Shown here piece by piece: positions 1-8,040 of a stretch of 64,000 nt of DNA. The number at the start of each line of letters is the position of its first letter. The first letter of the stretch is position 1. A program made the position numbers and the translations under genes. Origin of the DNA: Guptibacillus hwajinpoensis (GTDB lineage: Bacteria; Bacillota; Bacilli; Bacillales; Guptibacillaceae); assembly GCF_020171785.1 (NCBI RefSeq), contig NZ_JAIVAE010000003.1:62001-126000 (forward strand), read 5' to 3'. The notes under the pieces are model-generated. The model did no database searches. It was not told the DNA's origin and saw only the letters and a program-made list of their open reading frames with translations.

Positions 1-1011
1 GTAGCAGATGAATCGTGGTTTGATGATCAGCATCTTTCTGAAGATATGATTTGGAGCGATGAGCACGAATATTATGGAGCGCAAATTTCAGCGCTTACCG
101 TTTCACCAAATACCGATTACGATGCAGGTACTATTATGGTGACTGTTTCGGGAGGGGAAATCGGGAGCGCACCAGAAGTCGTGCTTCATCCTAAAACTAA
201 TTATGTTAACATTGTTAATTTGGCAACGACCGTATCTTCTGAAAAAGAAGGGGAACTTGTTATTAAACGGGTTCATGGGTCAAACACGATCACTATTTCA
301 GGTACTATTTCACAGTTTGGTGATCCGGAAACGAATTGGGTCGCCGTTTGGAATCCTGGAGCTTATGCTCTGGACCTTTTTTCCGATTCGCTGCTAACAC
401 ATCATATCGCTCTATCTGGAAACAAAGAGATTGCGTCTACACCTAGTCATGCAAAGACGCTTCTATCCAAGAAATCAATGCCGCTTTCAGAATTACTCAT
501 ACCGTTCATGAAACTGAGTAATAATGGACACGCCGAAGTACTTTTAAAGGAAATGGGGAGGGTTCACTTAGGAAAAGGAAGTTTTGAAGCAGGTTTAGAA
601 GTCGTTAAGACTTTTTTGAGAAGTGAAGGATTAAATCCTAATAACATGTGTTTACGAGACGGATCCGGCATCTCGCAAATGAACCTTATTCAACCAAACG
701 AACTTTCGAAGCTTTTATATACATTACAAAGCAAGAAATGGTTTTCATCGTTCTTTGATTCGCTCCCAGTAGCAGGAGCTCAAGAGCGGTTCGTAGGGGG
801 TACACTACGTGAGCGGTTAAGAAAAACTTCTGCTGAAAACGTAATCTTCGCGAAAACTGGTTCACTAATAGGGGTTACCTCATTGTCCGGTTATATTAAA
901 AGGCAAAAACCTCTTGTTTTTTCAGTTATTATAAATAACTTTCTTGATGAAGAAGAAATGGAGAAAATTGAAGATGAAATTATGCTTATCTTAGCGGGTG
1001 ACGTATTGTAA
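1..1011 (+). CDS. dacB: D-alanyl-D-alanine carboxypeptidase, peptidase S13 (PBP4/DacB type), 5' end outside window
   Basis: Extracytoplasmic penicillin-binding protein that trims or cuts peptidoglycan peptides. The frame is open to base 1, so the first ATG at 46 is internal and the signal peptide and the catalytic SxxK motif lie upstream of the window. Visible family marks are an SxN-type motif (SNNGHAEVLLKEMG), the DGSGISQMN segment typical of S13 enzymes, and the KTG box encoded at 853-861 (AKTGSL) followed by SLSGY. The segment VHGSNTITISG matches the family's inserted mid-domain. A strong hairpin terminator follows directly, so it ends its transcription unit. The class is secure; the choice between DacB and DacC naming is not. 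Confidence 0.88.
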   Translation, partial: VADESWFDDQHLSEDMIWSDEHEYYGAQISALTVSPNTDYDAGTIMVTVSGGEIGSAPEVVLHPKTNYVNIVNLATTVSSEKEGELVIKRVHGSNTITISGTISQFGDPETNWVAVWNPGAYALDLFSDSLLTHHIALSGNKEIASTPSHAKTLLSKKSMPLSELLIPFMKLSNNGHAEVLLKEMGRVHLGKGSFEAGLEVVKTFLRSEGLNPNNMCLRDGSGISQMNLIQPNELSKLLYTLQSKKWFSSFFDSLPVAGAQERFVGGTLRERLRKTSAENVIFAKTGSLIGVTSLSGYIKRQKPLVFSVIINNFLDEEEMEKIEDEIMLILAGDVL

Positions 1012-1014
1012 TAT

Positions 1015-1036
1015 GGCTGCAATTGCAGCCTTTTTT
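1015..1036 (+). terminator. Intrinsic terminator after dacB
   Basis: Perfect 16-base palindrome GGCTGCAATTGCAGCC (1015-1030) followed by six T. It begins three bases after the dacB stop codon. Confidence 0.85.
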
Positions 1037-1233
1037 AATGTAGAATAGGAGAAATATATGATTCTACGTCAGTTTACATGATGACTGTTATAATAGGTAT
1101 GGATTAGATTTGGTAAAGAGAGACAAAGCCTTGAGCGAATTGCGATTATTTCGGCTATACATAGAAAGAGGCATGCAGCCTAAATAAAAAGAAGTACAAA
1201 CGGTGTACTACCGATGATAGAAAGGGGGATGTC

Positions 1234-1851
1234 ATGCTTAAACGTCTCTATCAGTATCTTTTATTTATATGTGTGATTTTATCTGTATCAACAATCTGGT
1301 ATAAGTCTCCCATACAACAGGAGATCTTGATTGGTACATGGATTGTCTTCTTTATTGATTATATTGTGTTTCTATATTTATCAAAAAGCCGATGGGACTA
1401 CATTAAACGTCATCCTTTTGATTTGGTTGCACTGATCCCTCTTGACTCAATTTTTCAAGGAGCAAAGCTTGCGAGGCTTTATCGATTATGGCGGATTAAA
1501 ACAATTGCAAAACGATTTAGTAACCCCATTCTAGGGAAAGCCATGGGAATGTCACCTCAAACATGGTTTTACACAAGTTTTGCCTTTGTTATTGTTTCAA
1601 CATTCCCGTTTTATTTCTATGAGCCAGTTGTCGATTCTTTTCAGGATGCTGCGATATGGTCATTAGGTTCAATTATATTTGTTGGACGTTTTTCCGTTGA
1701 ACCAACTTCTTTTATTGGAAAAATGGTGATCATTCTCTTAACGATTGTTGGCATTCTTCTTCACGCTTTAATCGTACGAACCGCTTTTCGATACGTTGAT
1801 TATTTACGAAAAAAATGGTCATCCAAAGAGGATGACCATTCAGAAGCCTAG
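1234..1851 (+). CDS. Voltage-gated-channel-like membrane protein with non-canonical pore filter
   Basis: 205 aa integral membrane protein resembling small bacterial voltage-gated cation channels. Hydrophobic segments lie near residues 7-24, 31-49, 111-128 and 163-182. The stretch KRHPFDLVALIPLD (58-71) followed by an Arg/Lys-spaced helix (ARLYRLWRIKTIAKR, 80-94) looks like the S3-S4 region of this family. Where a K+ channel would have its TVGYGD filter before the last helix, this protein has FVGRFS (149-154), so the GYG signature is absent. It may be a non-selective channel, a non-conducting relative or a different transporter. The start ATG has the site AAAGGGGGATGTC. The last four bases overlap the convergent yeiH-like gene. 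Function in vivo is not known. Confidence 0.6.
   Translation: MLKRLYQYLLFICVILSVSTIWYKSPIQQEILIGTWIVFFIDYIVFLYLSKSRWDYIKRHPFDLVALIPLDSIFQGAKLARLYRLWRIKTIAKRFSNPILGKAMGMSPQTWFYTSFAFVIVSTFPFYFYEPVVDSFQDAAIWSLGSIIFVGRFSVEPTSFIGKMVIILLTIVGILLHALIVRTAFRYVDYLRKKWSSKEDDHSEA
1809..1840 (-). terminator. Terminator of the yeiH-like gene, embedded in the 3' end of the channel-like gene
   Basis: Inverted repeat AATGGTCATCC (1814-1824) and GGATGACCATT (1830-1840) with a 5-base loop. On the minus strand it is followed by a T run (complement of 1809-1813). It therefore acts for the leftward gene, although it lies inside the rightward coding sequence. Confidence 0.75.
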
Positions 1852-2873
1852 TAAAACCACTTAACGATAAAGAAAGTGCAAAGTGATAGCGTGATGGACA
1901 CAATTGTGATAATCGCCATTGGCTTCAGGGCTTTATTTTTCAAGTCTTTTAAACTAACGCTTAAACCGAGCCCTACCATAGCAGCGGTTAAACACCACGT
2001 TGTAATTTCTGTCACAACATTCATGGCTGAATCAGAGAAAGGGATAATGGGCCCGAGAAGGAATGTTCCTGCTAGACTCATGATCACAAAGCCAACTAAA
2101 AACCAAGGAAATGCTACTTTTTGTTGCGTACCCTTGTTTTTGCGTTTCATAAGATACATGAACAAAAAACATACTGGGACAAGGAGAAAAACCCTTCCAA
2201 GCTTGGCAAGTAAGCCCATTGCTAATGCAGTTTCTCCCCCTGGTGCTGCAGCTAGAGCAACGTGAGCGACTTCATGGAGTGAAATTCCAGACCATACTCC
2301 ATATTCACTTGATGTTAGTGGCAGGAATGGGCGAAGAATCGTATACCCAATGGAAAAAATCGTTCCAAACAAAGCTATAATACCAACGCCGATTGCTGTA
2401 TCTTCTTCTTTCGCTTCAACGATCGGTGCAACAGCTGCAATTGCAGCAGCTCCGCAAATCCCTGTACCCGCGCCAAGAAGCAGCGTAATAGACTTATTAG
2501 CATTCATTACTTTAGAAAGCCAAATAGATGATAATAGAGCAAATGCAATAACAACTGCACCTAGTAATAGAATAGGTAGTCCATCTTGAAGAATCATACT
2601 AACATTTAATTTCATTCCATATAAAATGATCGCAAACCTAAGTAGTTTTTTTGATGAAAATGTGATGCCTTTTCTGAGCCACTCCGGATAGCCAGCCACT
2701 TGACGGTATGCAATCGCAATTAAAATTGCTGAGGCTAGTTGTCCAGTAAGCTTAAACCCTGGGACCATGGCGAGAAAATAACCTAATAACGCAATAAAAA
2801 ACGTAAAGGCAATGCCAAGAATCCAGCGTATGGGTTCCGGTAGTGTTTGCTGATGTCTTAACGTGTTGATCAT
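1848..2873 (-). CDS. YeiH-family putative sulfate/anion exporter (UPF0324)
   Basis: 341 aa polytopic membrane protein with about ten transmembrane segments. Family marks are the GAGTGICGAAAIAAVAPI loop near residue 135 and SGISLHEVAHVALAA near residue 195. Members are often next to and controlled by LysR-type regulators (YeiE/CysL type), as here, where a LysR gene diverges from it. The proposed role in sulfur-anion export is known only by family association. The start ATG has the site GGAGGAAA. Its terminator lies within the end of the convergent channel-like gene, and the two coding regions overlap by four bases. Confidence 0.82.
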   Translation of the reverse strand: MINTLRHQQTLPEPIRWILGIAFTFFIALLGYFLAMVPGFKLTGQLASAILIAIAYRQVAGYPEWLRKGITFSSKKLLRFAIILYGMKLNVSMILQDGLPILLLGAVVIAFALLSSIWLSKVMNANKSITLLLGAGTGICGAAAIAAVAPIVEAKEEDTAIGVGIIALFGTIFSIGYTILRPFLPLTSSEYGVWSGISLHEVAHVALAAAPGGETALAMGLLAKLGRVFLLVPVCFLFMYLMKRKNKGTQQKVAFPWFLVGFVIMSLAGTFLLGPIIPFSDSAMNVVTEITTWCLTAAMVGLGLSVSLKDLKNKALKPMAIITIVSITLSLCTFFIVKWFY

Positions 2874-2923
2874 ATTCTTTCCTCCGTTTCTCCTTCTATA
2901 GTTTACGTTACGAAGTATTATAA

Positions 2924-2966
2924 GTGAAATAATTATATTGAATGGTTATAATAAGTAATAACTTAT
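2924..2966. promoter_or_regulatory. Divergent yeiH/lysR promoter region with a LysR-type dyad
   Basis: Perfect dyad ATAAGT-AATA-ACTTAT at 2951-2966 overlaps a TATAAT hexamer at 2947-2952 that would serve the rightward regulator gene. The -35 at 2924-2929 (GTGAAA) is weak. A dyad over the regulator's own -10 is the usual autorepression layout of LysR proteins. The operator role is inferred. Confidence 0.5.
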
Positions 2967-2982
2967 AGTTAGAGGTGAGGAA

Positions 2983-3852
2983 GTGGATCAGCAATTAAAA
3001 GTGTTTGTTACAGTCGTCGATAAGCGAAATTTCTCCAGAGCAGCTGAAGAACTACACATGACACAGCCTGCCGTTAGTCAATATATTAAAAGCTTAGAAG
3101 AGACCCTTGGTACTAAGTTACTAGAGAGAAACAACCGATCGGTAGAAATGAACAAAGCTGGTGAAATTGTTTATCATCATGCAATAGAGTTATTAAATTT
3201 ATATTCAAAAATGAACTATTTATTGGATGACCTGACGAACAGAGCAAGTGGCAAACTGACAATTGGTGCAAGTTACACTTATGGTGAATATGTTTTGCCA
3301 CATGTTATTGCTTCAATACGAAAAAAGTATCCTTTAATTACACCAGCTGTCACCATTGGAAATTCAAGAGAAATTGGAGATCTTGTTTATTCCCATCAGC
3401 TAGATGTTGGTATTATTGAGGGAGACTATCCAGCAAGAGACATGAAAGTAGATAGTTTCACACAGGATGAAATGGTCATAGTAGCAGCCCCTTCACATAA
3501 GAATGTCGATCATGGGAGCATACTTGAAAATGAAATGTGGATTGTCCGTGAAGAAGGTTCTGGAACGAGAGAAGCGAGTGAAAAAATGTGGGAGCTTCTA
3601 TCGATTGACCCTTCTCAAAAAATGGCATTTGGAAGTACGCAACTCATTAAAGAGTCCGTCGAAGCTGGAATTGGCATAGGTATCCTTTCAAAATGGACGA
3701 TTCGAAAAGAATTGAAACTCGGAACATTAAAGATTCTTGAATTGCCCAATTTTAGATACACGCGAACGTTTTCGATATTAATGCGCTCTCCCTTTCAAAC
3801 GAAAGTTCTTGAAGTCTTTCTCGATCACGTCCATTCTCATCATAAAACATAA
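2983..3852 (+). CDS. LysR-family transcriptional regulator (CysL/YeiE-like)
   Basis: 289 aa regulator. An N-terminal winged HTH is seen in NFSRAAEELHMTQPAVSQYIK (two parts of the recognition region, residues about 16-36), followed by the linker helix and a periplasmic-binding-protein-like effector domain from about residue 90. The start is GTG with AGAGGTGAGG six to eight bases upstream. It is divergent from the YeiH-type transporter, which is its probable target. The effector-domain segment EEGSGTREASEK resembles CysB/CysL-type anion-sensing domains, so a sulfur-related ligand is plausible but unproven. Confidence 0.85.
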   Translation: MDQQLKVFVTVVDKRNFSRAAEELHMTQPAVSQYIKSLEETLGTKLLERNNRSVEMNKAGEIVYHHAIELLNLYSKMNYLLDDLTNRASGKLTIGASYTYGEYVLPHVIASIRKKYPLITPAVTIGNSREIGDLVYSHQLDVGIIEGDYPARDMKVDSFTQDEMVIVAAPSHKNVDHGSILENEMWIVREEGSGTREASEKMWELLSIDPSQKMAFGSTQLIKESVEAGIGIGILSKWTIRKELKLGTLKILELPNFRYTRTFSILMRSPFQTKVLEVFLDHVHSHHKT

Positions 3853-3934
3853 GCGTTCAGTAGAGAGTTATTGGTGAGCATGATATAGTATAGAAATTGT
3901 GAAAGAACGAATGGTTAAAAGGAAGCGATAGATA

Positions 3935-6154
3935 ATGAAAGAAATGATAGAAGAATGGCAATTAGCGCTTCGTGCGGAAATAGCCCATTTAAAAAAGTTT
4001 GGAAGTAGGCCAATAAAAATTGTTAACGGTCGATTATTATCAGGGGATGATTTTCGATACTATTTTGATGCACGTTCGCTTATTCAGATTCCATCTGGAT
4101 CAAAAATACGCATTGAAATGAAACATATAAAACGCGATGGAAGAATGTTATCTTCAGAAGGGAAAAATGTCATTCTCGCCCTTGAGGGTGATTTTGGCGA
4201 TCAAATTAGAGAAGCTGATCTTTACCATGATCCGTGGGAATTGCTTGATGAGCTGCACGAACGCCTGGAAGAAATAAAGAAAAGTAAAAGAAGGTTAGCG
4301 CGGGTTAGCAAATTAATGAATCCACCTAAAACGGTTAAACACCCTGAAGAAAAAATTAAGAGTCATCTTCACGAGTTGATTCTTAGGTCAAAATATAATC
4401 CAGTAACTTATGTATGGGGGCCACCAGGAACTGGTAAAACACATAACCTGGCAAGAGCCGCCGCAAACCACTTTTTTAAAGGAAATAGCGTTCTAATTTT
4501 ATCGCATAGTAATCAAGCTGTTGATGTTTTAATGAGAGAAATAGCTCTTTTTGCTGAGAAAAGGGAGAAGTTTGAAGAAGGTAAAATCATGCGCTATGGC
4601 CTGCAACGTGACGTTCCATCTATTTTGCCGCTATATACAGATCAGTTACTGAGAGCACAACATCCAGATCTTGCTGAAGAGAAAGAGAGTATAGTGGAGG
4701 AACGGAAGAATTTAAAAGACGATTTATCAAATTCCTTTAGCAATCGTGATTCAACTCAGCTGCTAAAGTTAGAGTCTAAATTAGGGAATGTTCTCGAAAA
4801 GATTCGGCGTAAAGAAATGGAATTCGTTAAAAACGCTACGATAATAGGAACTACTTTAACAAAAGCAGCGATTGATGAAACGATTTACCGAAAAAGAGTT
4901 GATGTTGTCATTATTGATGAAGCTAGTATGGCTTACGTGCCCCAGGCAGCGTTTGCTGCCTCGCTTGGAAAACGGGTTGTGATATGTGGTGATTTTAAAC
5001 AGCTTCCCCCTATAGCATCATCCCGCCATCCGCTCGTTTCAAAATGGTTAAAAGAAGATGTTTTTCATCGGGCTGGCATTATTGAAACGGTTCAATCGGG
5101 TAACCTTCATCCTCAACTGTTTTTATTAAATGAGCAGAGGCGTATGCATCCAGTTATTTCAGCTTTTACAAACAAAACAATTTATCATTCTCTTGTTAAA
5201 GATCATCCCACAACGGCTACGTTAAGGAAAGCCATTACTGAAAAACTTCCTTTCAAAGGAATGGCTTCCGCTCTCATTGATACAAGTCATACAGGTGCTT
5301 ATTGTTTCACTGGCCACTCGTCAAAATCTCGGATGAACGTATGGCAACTCTTCTTATCTTTTCAAGCAATTTACGAATCATTGCAATCAGGAATGACCTC
5401 GATTGGCTATGTAACACCTTACCGTGCCCAATCGAAACTCATGGGATTATTGATAGAAGATCTTCTTTCACAGACTGACCAAGCAGATATTCTATCTGCA
5501 ACTGTTCATCGATTTCAGGGAAGCGAACGAGATATGATGGTGTTTGATACAGTAGATAGTGATCCAGAATTCCGTCCTGGAATGCTACTTACAGGAAATA
5601 ATAGCGAGCGTTTAATCAACGTCGCTATGACCCGTACGAAAGGGAAATTTATACATGTTAGCAACGTGGATTATTTCAAAAACCGGATGGCTCAATCTAA
5701 AACGCTCAGACAATTAATGGAGCACCAGTTACAGAAAAACGAAAGAATTAGACCTACTCAAATAGGAAAGTGGATTACACATCATCATGCTCATTTAAAA
5801 TGGAGTCATGCTTTAAACACTGAAGACGTATTTGATGATATTCAAAAAGCAAACGAAATCATCATTTCTATTCCAACCGGCACATCGCTAACAAAAGAGT
5901 GGATAAAAACGTTGAAATCCTCCCCAGGTAAAACAATCATCCTCTCCCAAGCGGTCGTTCAAGCGATTCCGTTGGCGGTTCATGTGGCGTATGAAGTTCC
6001 CTTTCCCTTTGTAGCTATTGATCGAAAAATATTCTATCTTGGCATGCCATTTGAAGGAATGAAAAATGTCCTTCCACCAGCGGTTTCAGCGAGGTTGGAA
6101 TCAGCGCTTGTTACTGGTGAGATATTAAATCAAATCCTCCCATCAGACGCTTAA
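3935..6154 (+). CDS. Superfamily 1 (UPF1/DNA2-like) AAA-type DNA/RNA helicase
   Basis: 739 aa cytoplasmic ATP-dependent helicase. Motif I is GPPGTGKT (162-169), motif II is DEAS (328-331), motif III is GDFKQLPPI, and motif IV/V elements are NEQRRMHP and VTPYRAQ. Motif VI is carried by ATVHRFQGSERD and NVAMTRTK. The region before Walker A (about 1-150) is a family-specific N-terminal domain, and the last ~150 residues after the helicase core match no domain I recognise. A coiled insertion lies at about 245-300. It sits alone between a LysR gene and a VOC gene. Family assignment is secure; substrate and cellular role are not known. Confidence 0.88.
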   Translation: MKEMIEEWQLALRAEIAHLKKFGSRPIKIVNGRLLSGDDFRYYFDARSLIQIPSGSKIRIEMKHIKRDGRMLSSEGKNVILALEGDFGDQIREADLYHDPWELLDELHERLEEIKKSKRRLARVSKLMNPPKTVKHPEEKIKSHLHELILRSKYNPVTYVWGPPGTGKTHNLARAAANHFFKGNSVLILSHSNQAVDVLMREIALFAEKREKFEEGKIMRYGLQRDVPSILPLYTDQLLRAQHPDLAEEKESIVEERKNLKDDLSNSFSNRDSTQLLKLESKLGNVLEKIRRKEMEFVKNATIIGTTLTKAAIDETIYRKRVDVVIIDEASMAYVPQAAFAASLGKRVVICGDFKQLPPIASSRHPLVSKWLKEDVFHRAGIIETVQSGNLHPQLFLLNEQRRMHPVISAFTNKTIYHSLVKDHPTTATLRKAITEKLPFKGMASALIDTSHTGAYCFTGHSSKSRMNVWQLFLSFQAIYESLQSGMTSIGYVTPYRAQSKLMGLLIEDLLSQTDQADILSATVHRFQGSERDMMVFDTVDSDPEFRPGMLLTGNNSERLINVAMTRTKGKFIHVSNVDYFKNRMAQSKTLRQLMEHQLQKNERIRPTQIGKWITHHHAHLKWSHALNTEDVFDDIQKANEIIISIPTGTSLTKEWIKTLKSSPGKTIILSQAVVQAIPLAVHVAYEVPFPFVAIDRKIFYLGMPFEGMKNVLPPAVSARLESALVTGEILNQILPSDA

Positions 6155-6237
6155 AAGAGAATGCTTTTGCTTTTCTTCATTTGCGTTACTGTGTTAAAGT
6201 TATAGAGTCGAATGAATTGAATGAAAGCAGGTGACTT

Positions 6238-6633
6238 ATGGCGATTCAAAAGCTTGAACATGTTGGCGTACAAGTGCGAAACATTGAAGCATCGAAAGGG
6301 TTTTATCAAGGAATGATTGGACTCGAACTACTTGATGAATTTGATCATCCTGATGGCGATAAAAAACTAGCTTTTCTTGGTTTTAATGGTGAAATTTTAG
6401 TGGAGTTAATTGAAGGCTATGATTCAGATTTACCTACGGAAGGTAAAGTTCACCATATCGCCTTTACAGTAAAAAATATTGAACAAGAACGCACCCGTCT
6501 TCATGATCTTGGTGTAACGTTTATTGATGAAGGTATCAACACATTGCCTAACGGAGCAAAGTATCTTTTCTTCGCAGGACCAGATGGTGAATGGCTTGAA
6601 TTTTATGAACCTGCATCTAAATATAGCAAGTAA
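6238..6633 (+). CDS. VOC-family protein (glyoxalase I / methylmalonyl-CoA epimerase type)
   Basis: 131 aa single-module metalloenzyme with two beta-alpha-beta-beta-beta repeats. Putative metal ligands are His in LEHVGVQV (residue 8), Glu in ILVELIEG, His in KVHHIAFTV and Glu in GEWLEFYE, the pattern of lactoylglutathione-lyase-like and methylmalonyl-CoA epimerase proteins. Substrate cannot be fixed from sequence; methylmalonyl-CoA mutase genes are not in the window. The start ATG has the site AAAGCAGGTGACTT. It is followed by its own terminator. Confidence 0.8.
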   Translation: MAIQKLEHVGVQVRNIEASKGFYQGMIGLELLDEFDHPDGDKKLAFLGFNGEILVELIEGYDSDLPTEGKVHHIAFTVKNIEQERTRLHDLGVTFIDEGINTLPNGAKYLFFAGPDGEWLEFYEPASKYSK

Positions 6634-6644
6634 ATACTAAAAGA

Positions 6645-6675
6645 CAGTGTCCCCGTGAAAGGGCACTGCTTTTTT
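6645..6675 (+). terminator. Intrinsic terminator after the VOC gene
   Basis: CAGTGTCCCC (6645-6654) pairs with GGGCACTG (6661-6668) with one bulge, followed by CTTTTTT. Confidence 0.7.
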
Positions 6676-6807
6676 CTGTTCAAGAGTTCCAATCCTTTCG
6701 TTTTTAAACGCTCATCTTCGCTTTTTTGTCTGAGCAGGAAACTCTTAAAAAGGGTGATCATGCTGTAAGATTGAAGAGAATAAAAGTCATAGAAAGAAGG
6801 AATCGTT

Positions 6808-8004
6808 ATGGCCAAACAGCAAGATCTTCAGAAAGAGAAGATCTGGACGCGTGATTTTATTTTTATTTGCATGGCAAACTTTTTTATTTTTGCTGGATTC
6901 CAGATGACCTTACCTACACTACCTTTGTTTGTGAATGAACTTGGCGGCAGTGATCAGCTAATTGGTTTTGTGGTCGGTATCTTTACCTTATCTGCTTTAC
7001 TTATTCGACCATGGAGCGGGCACGTACTGGAATCACTTGGAAGAAGAATCATTTTCTTAATTGGATTATTGGTTTTTGTCATATCGGTAGGATCTTATGC
7101 GTTCACTGGCAGTCTTGTTCTGTTATTCCTAATGCGGGTAGTCCAGGGACTCGGATGGGGTATGTCGACAACGGCGGTAGGCACAATCGCAACGGATTTA
7201 ATTCCACAAAAGCGAAGGGGAGAAGGAATGGGGTATTTTGGCCTTGCAGGAAATTTAGCTATGGCTTTTGGTCCAGCTCTTGGTTTATTCCTAATCGCTC
7301 TTTCAGGTTTTAAAACAATGTTTTTGATTGCAGCCTCTGCAGGTTTGCTTTCATTCATCATCGCTTCGATTATTCGCTATAAACCTGCGAACAAAACACC
7401 TATTGAGAAAAAGAAATGGGACATCTTTGAGAAGACAGCATTAATGCCTTCGATATTACTTTTCTTCATAACAATGGTCTTTGGAGGAATCGCTACCTTT
7501 CTACCATTGTATGCTGAACAGTTAGGTATTGATGGAATTGAATGGTACTTTGTCGTGTTTGCTGTATCGCTTATGCTTGTACGTGCTTTCGCAGGACGAA
7601 TCTATGATCGGAGGGGCCATAAAGCTATTTTTCTTCCAGGCGCCTTTTTAATTTTAGCGGCAATGATTGATCTTACGTTATTGGCGAATCAATTTATGCT
7701 CATTCTTGCAGCTGTATTATTTGGGATCGGGTTTGGGTCTGTGCAGCCTGCTCTTCAAGCATGGGCAGTTAATGAAGCACCTAATCACAGAAAAGGAATG
7801 GCGAATGCTACCTTTTTCTCATTCTTTGATTTAGGTGTAGGTCTAGGGGCAATGTTTTTCGGTTTGATCGCATCCACATTTGGCTATGCTGATATTTATT
7901 TAACAGCAGGTATATCCGTTATCATTTCAATGGTGATTTACGTTATTTATTTAAAAAGAAGTGCTACGGTACAAAGACACCATGAAGCTGTTCAATGGAA
8001 GTAG
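6808..8004 (+). CDS. MFS transporter, 12 transmembrane segments
   Basis: 398 aa major facilitator permease. Twelve hydrophobic segments are visible. The cytoplasmic loop motif A appears twice, as GHVLESLGRR after TM2 and GRIYDRRGHK after TM8, and a motif-C-like GPALG segment lies in TM5, which favours an exporter. The site GAAGGAA precedes the ATG. It lies alone between two terminators, so its neighbours do not reveal the substrate. Best left as a drug or metabolite efflux-type MFS protein. Confidence 0.85.
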   Translation: MAKQQDLQKEKIWTRDFIFICMANFFIFAGFQMTLPTLPLFVNELGGSDQLIGFVVGIFTLSALLIRPWSGHVLESLGRRIIFLIGLLVFVISVGSYAFTGSLVLLFLMRVVQGLGWGMSTTAVGTIATDLIPQKRRGEGMGYFGLAGNLAMAFGPALGLFLIALSGFKTMFLIAASAGLLSFIIASIIRYKPANKTPIEKKKWDIFEKTALMPSILLFFITMVFGGIATFLPLYAEQLGIDGIEWYFVVFAVSLMLVRAFAGRIYDRRGHKAIFLPGAFLILAAMIDLTLLANQFMLILAAVLFGIGFGSVQPALQAWAVNEAPNHRKGMANATFFSFFDLGVGLGAMFFGLIASTFGYADIYLTAGISVIISMVIYVIYLKRSATVQRHHEAVQWK

Positions 8005-8006
8005 GA

Positions 8007-8040
8007 AAATGAGCTCGTAAACCGAGCTCATTTCTTTTTT
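8007..8040. terminator. Bidirectional terminator between MFS and hydroxyacid oxidase genes
   Basis: Perfect 11-base arms AAATGAGCTCG (8007-8017) and CGAGCTCATTT (8023-8033). A CTTTTTT tail lies on the plus strand and a short T run on the minus strand. It separates two convergent genes. Confidence 0.85.

Noticed and set aside
1876-2589. Open frames on the plus strand opposite the yeiH-like gene
   Set aside because: They lack ribosome sites and similarity, and mirror the codon structure of the leftward gene.
2951-2966. CcpC-type box (ATAA-N7-TTAT)
   Set aside because: The spacing is eight, not seven, and no TCA-cycle gene is adjacent; the local LysR regulator is the simpler partner.
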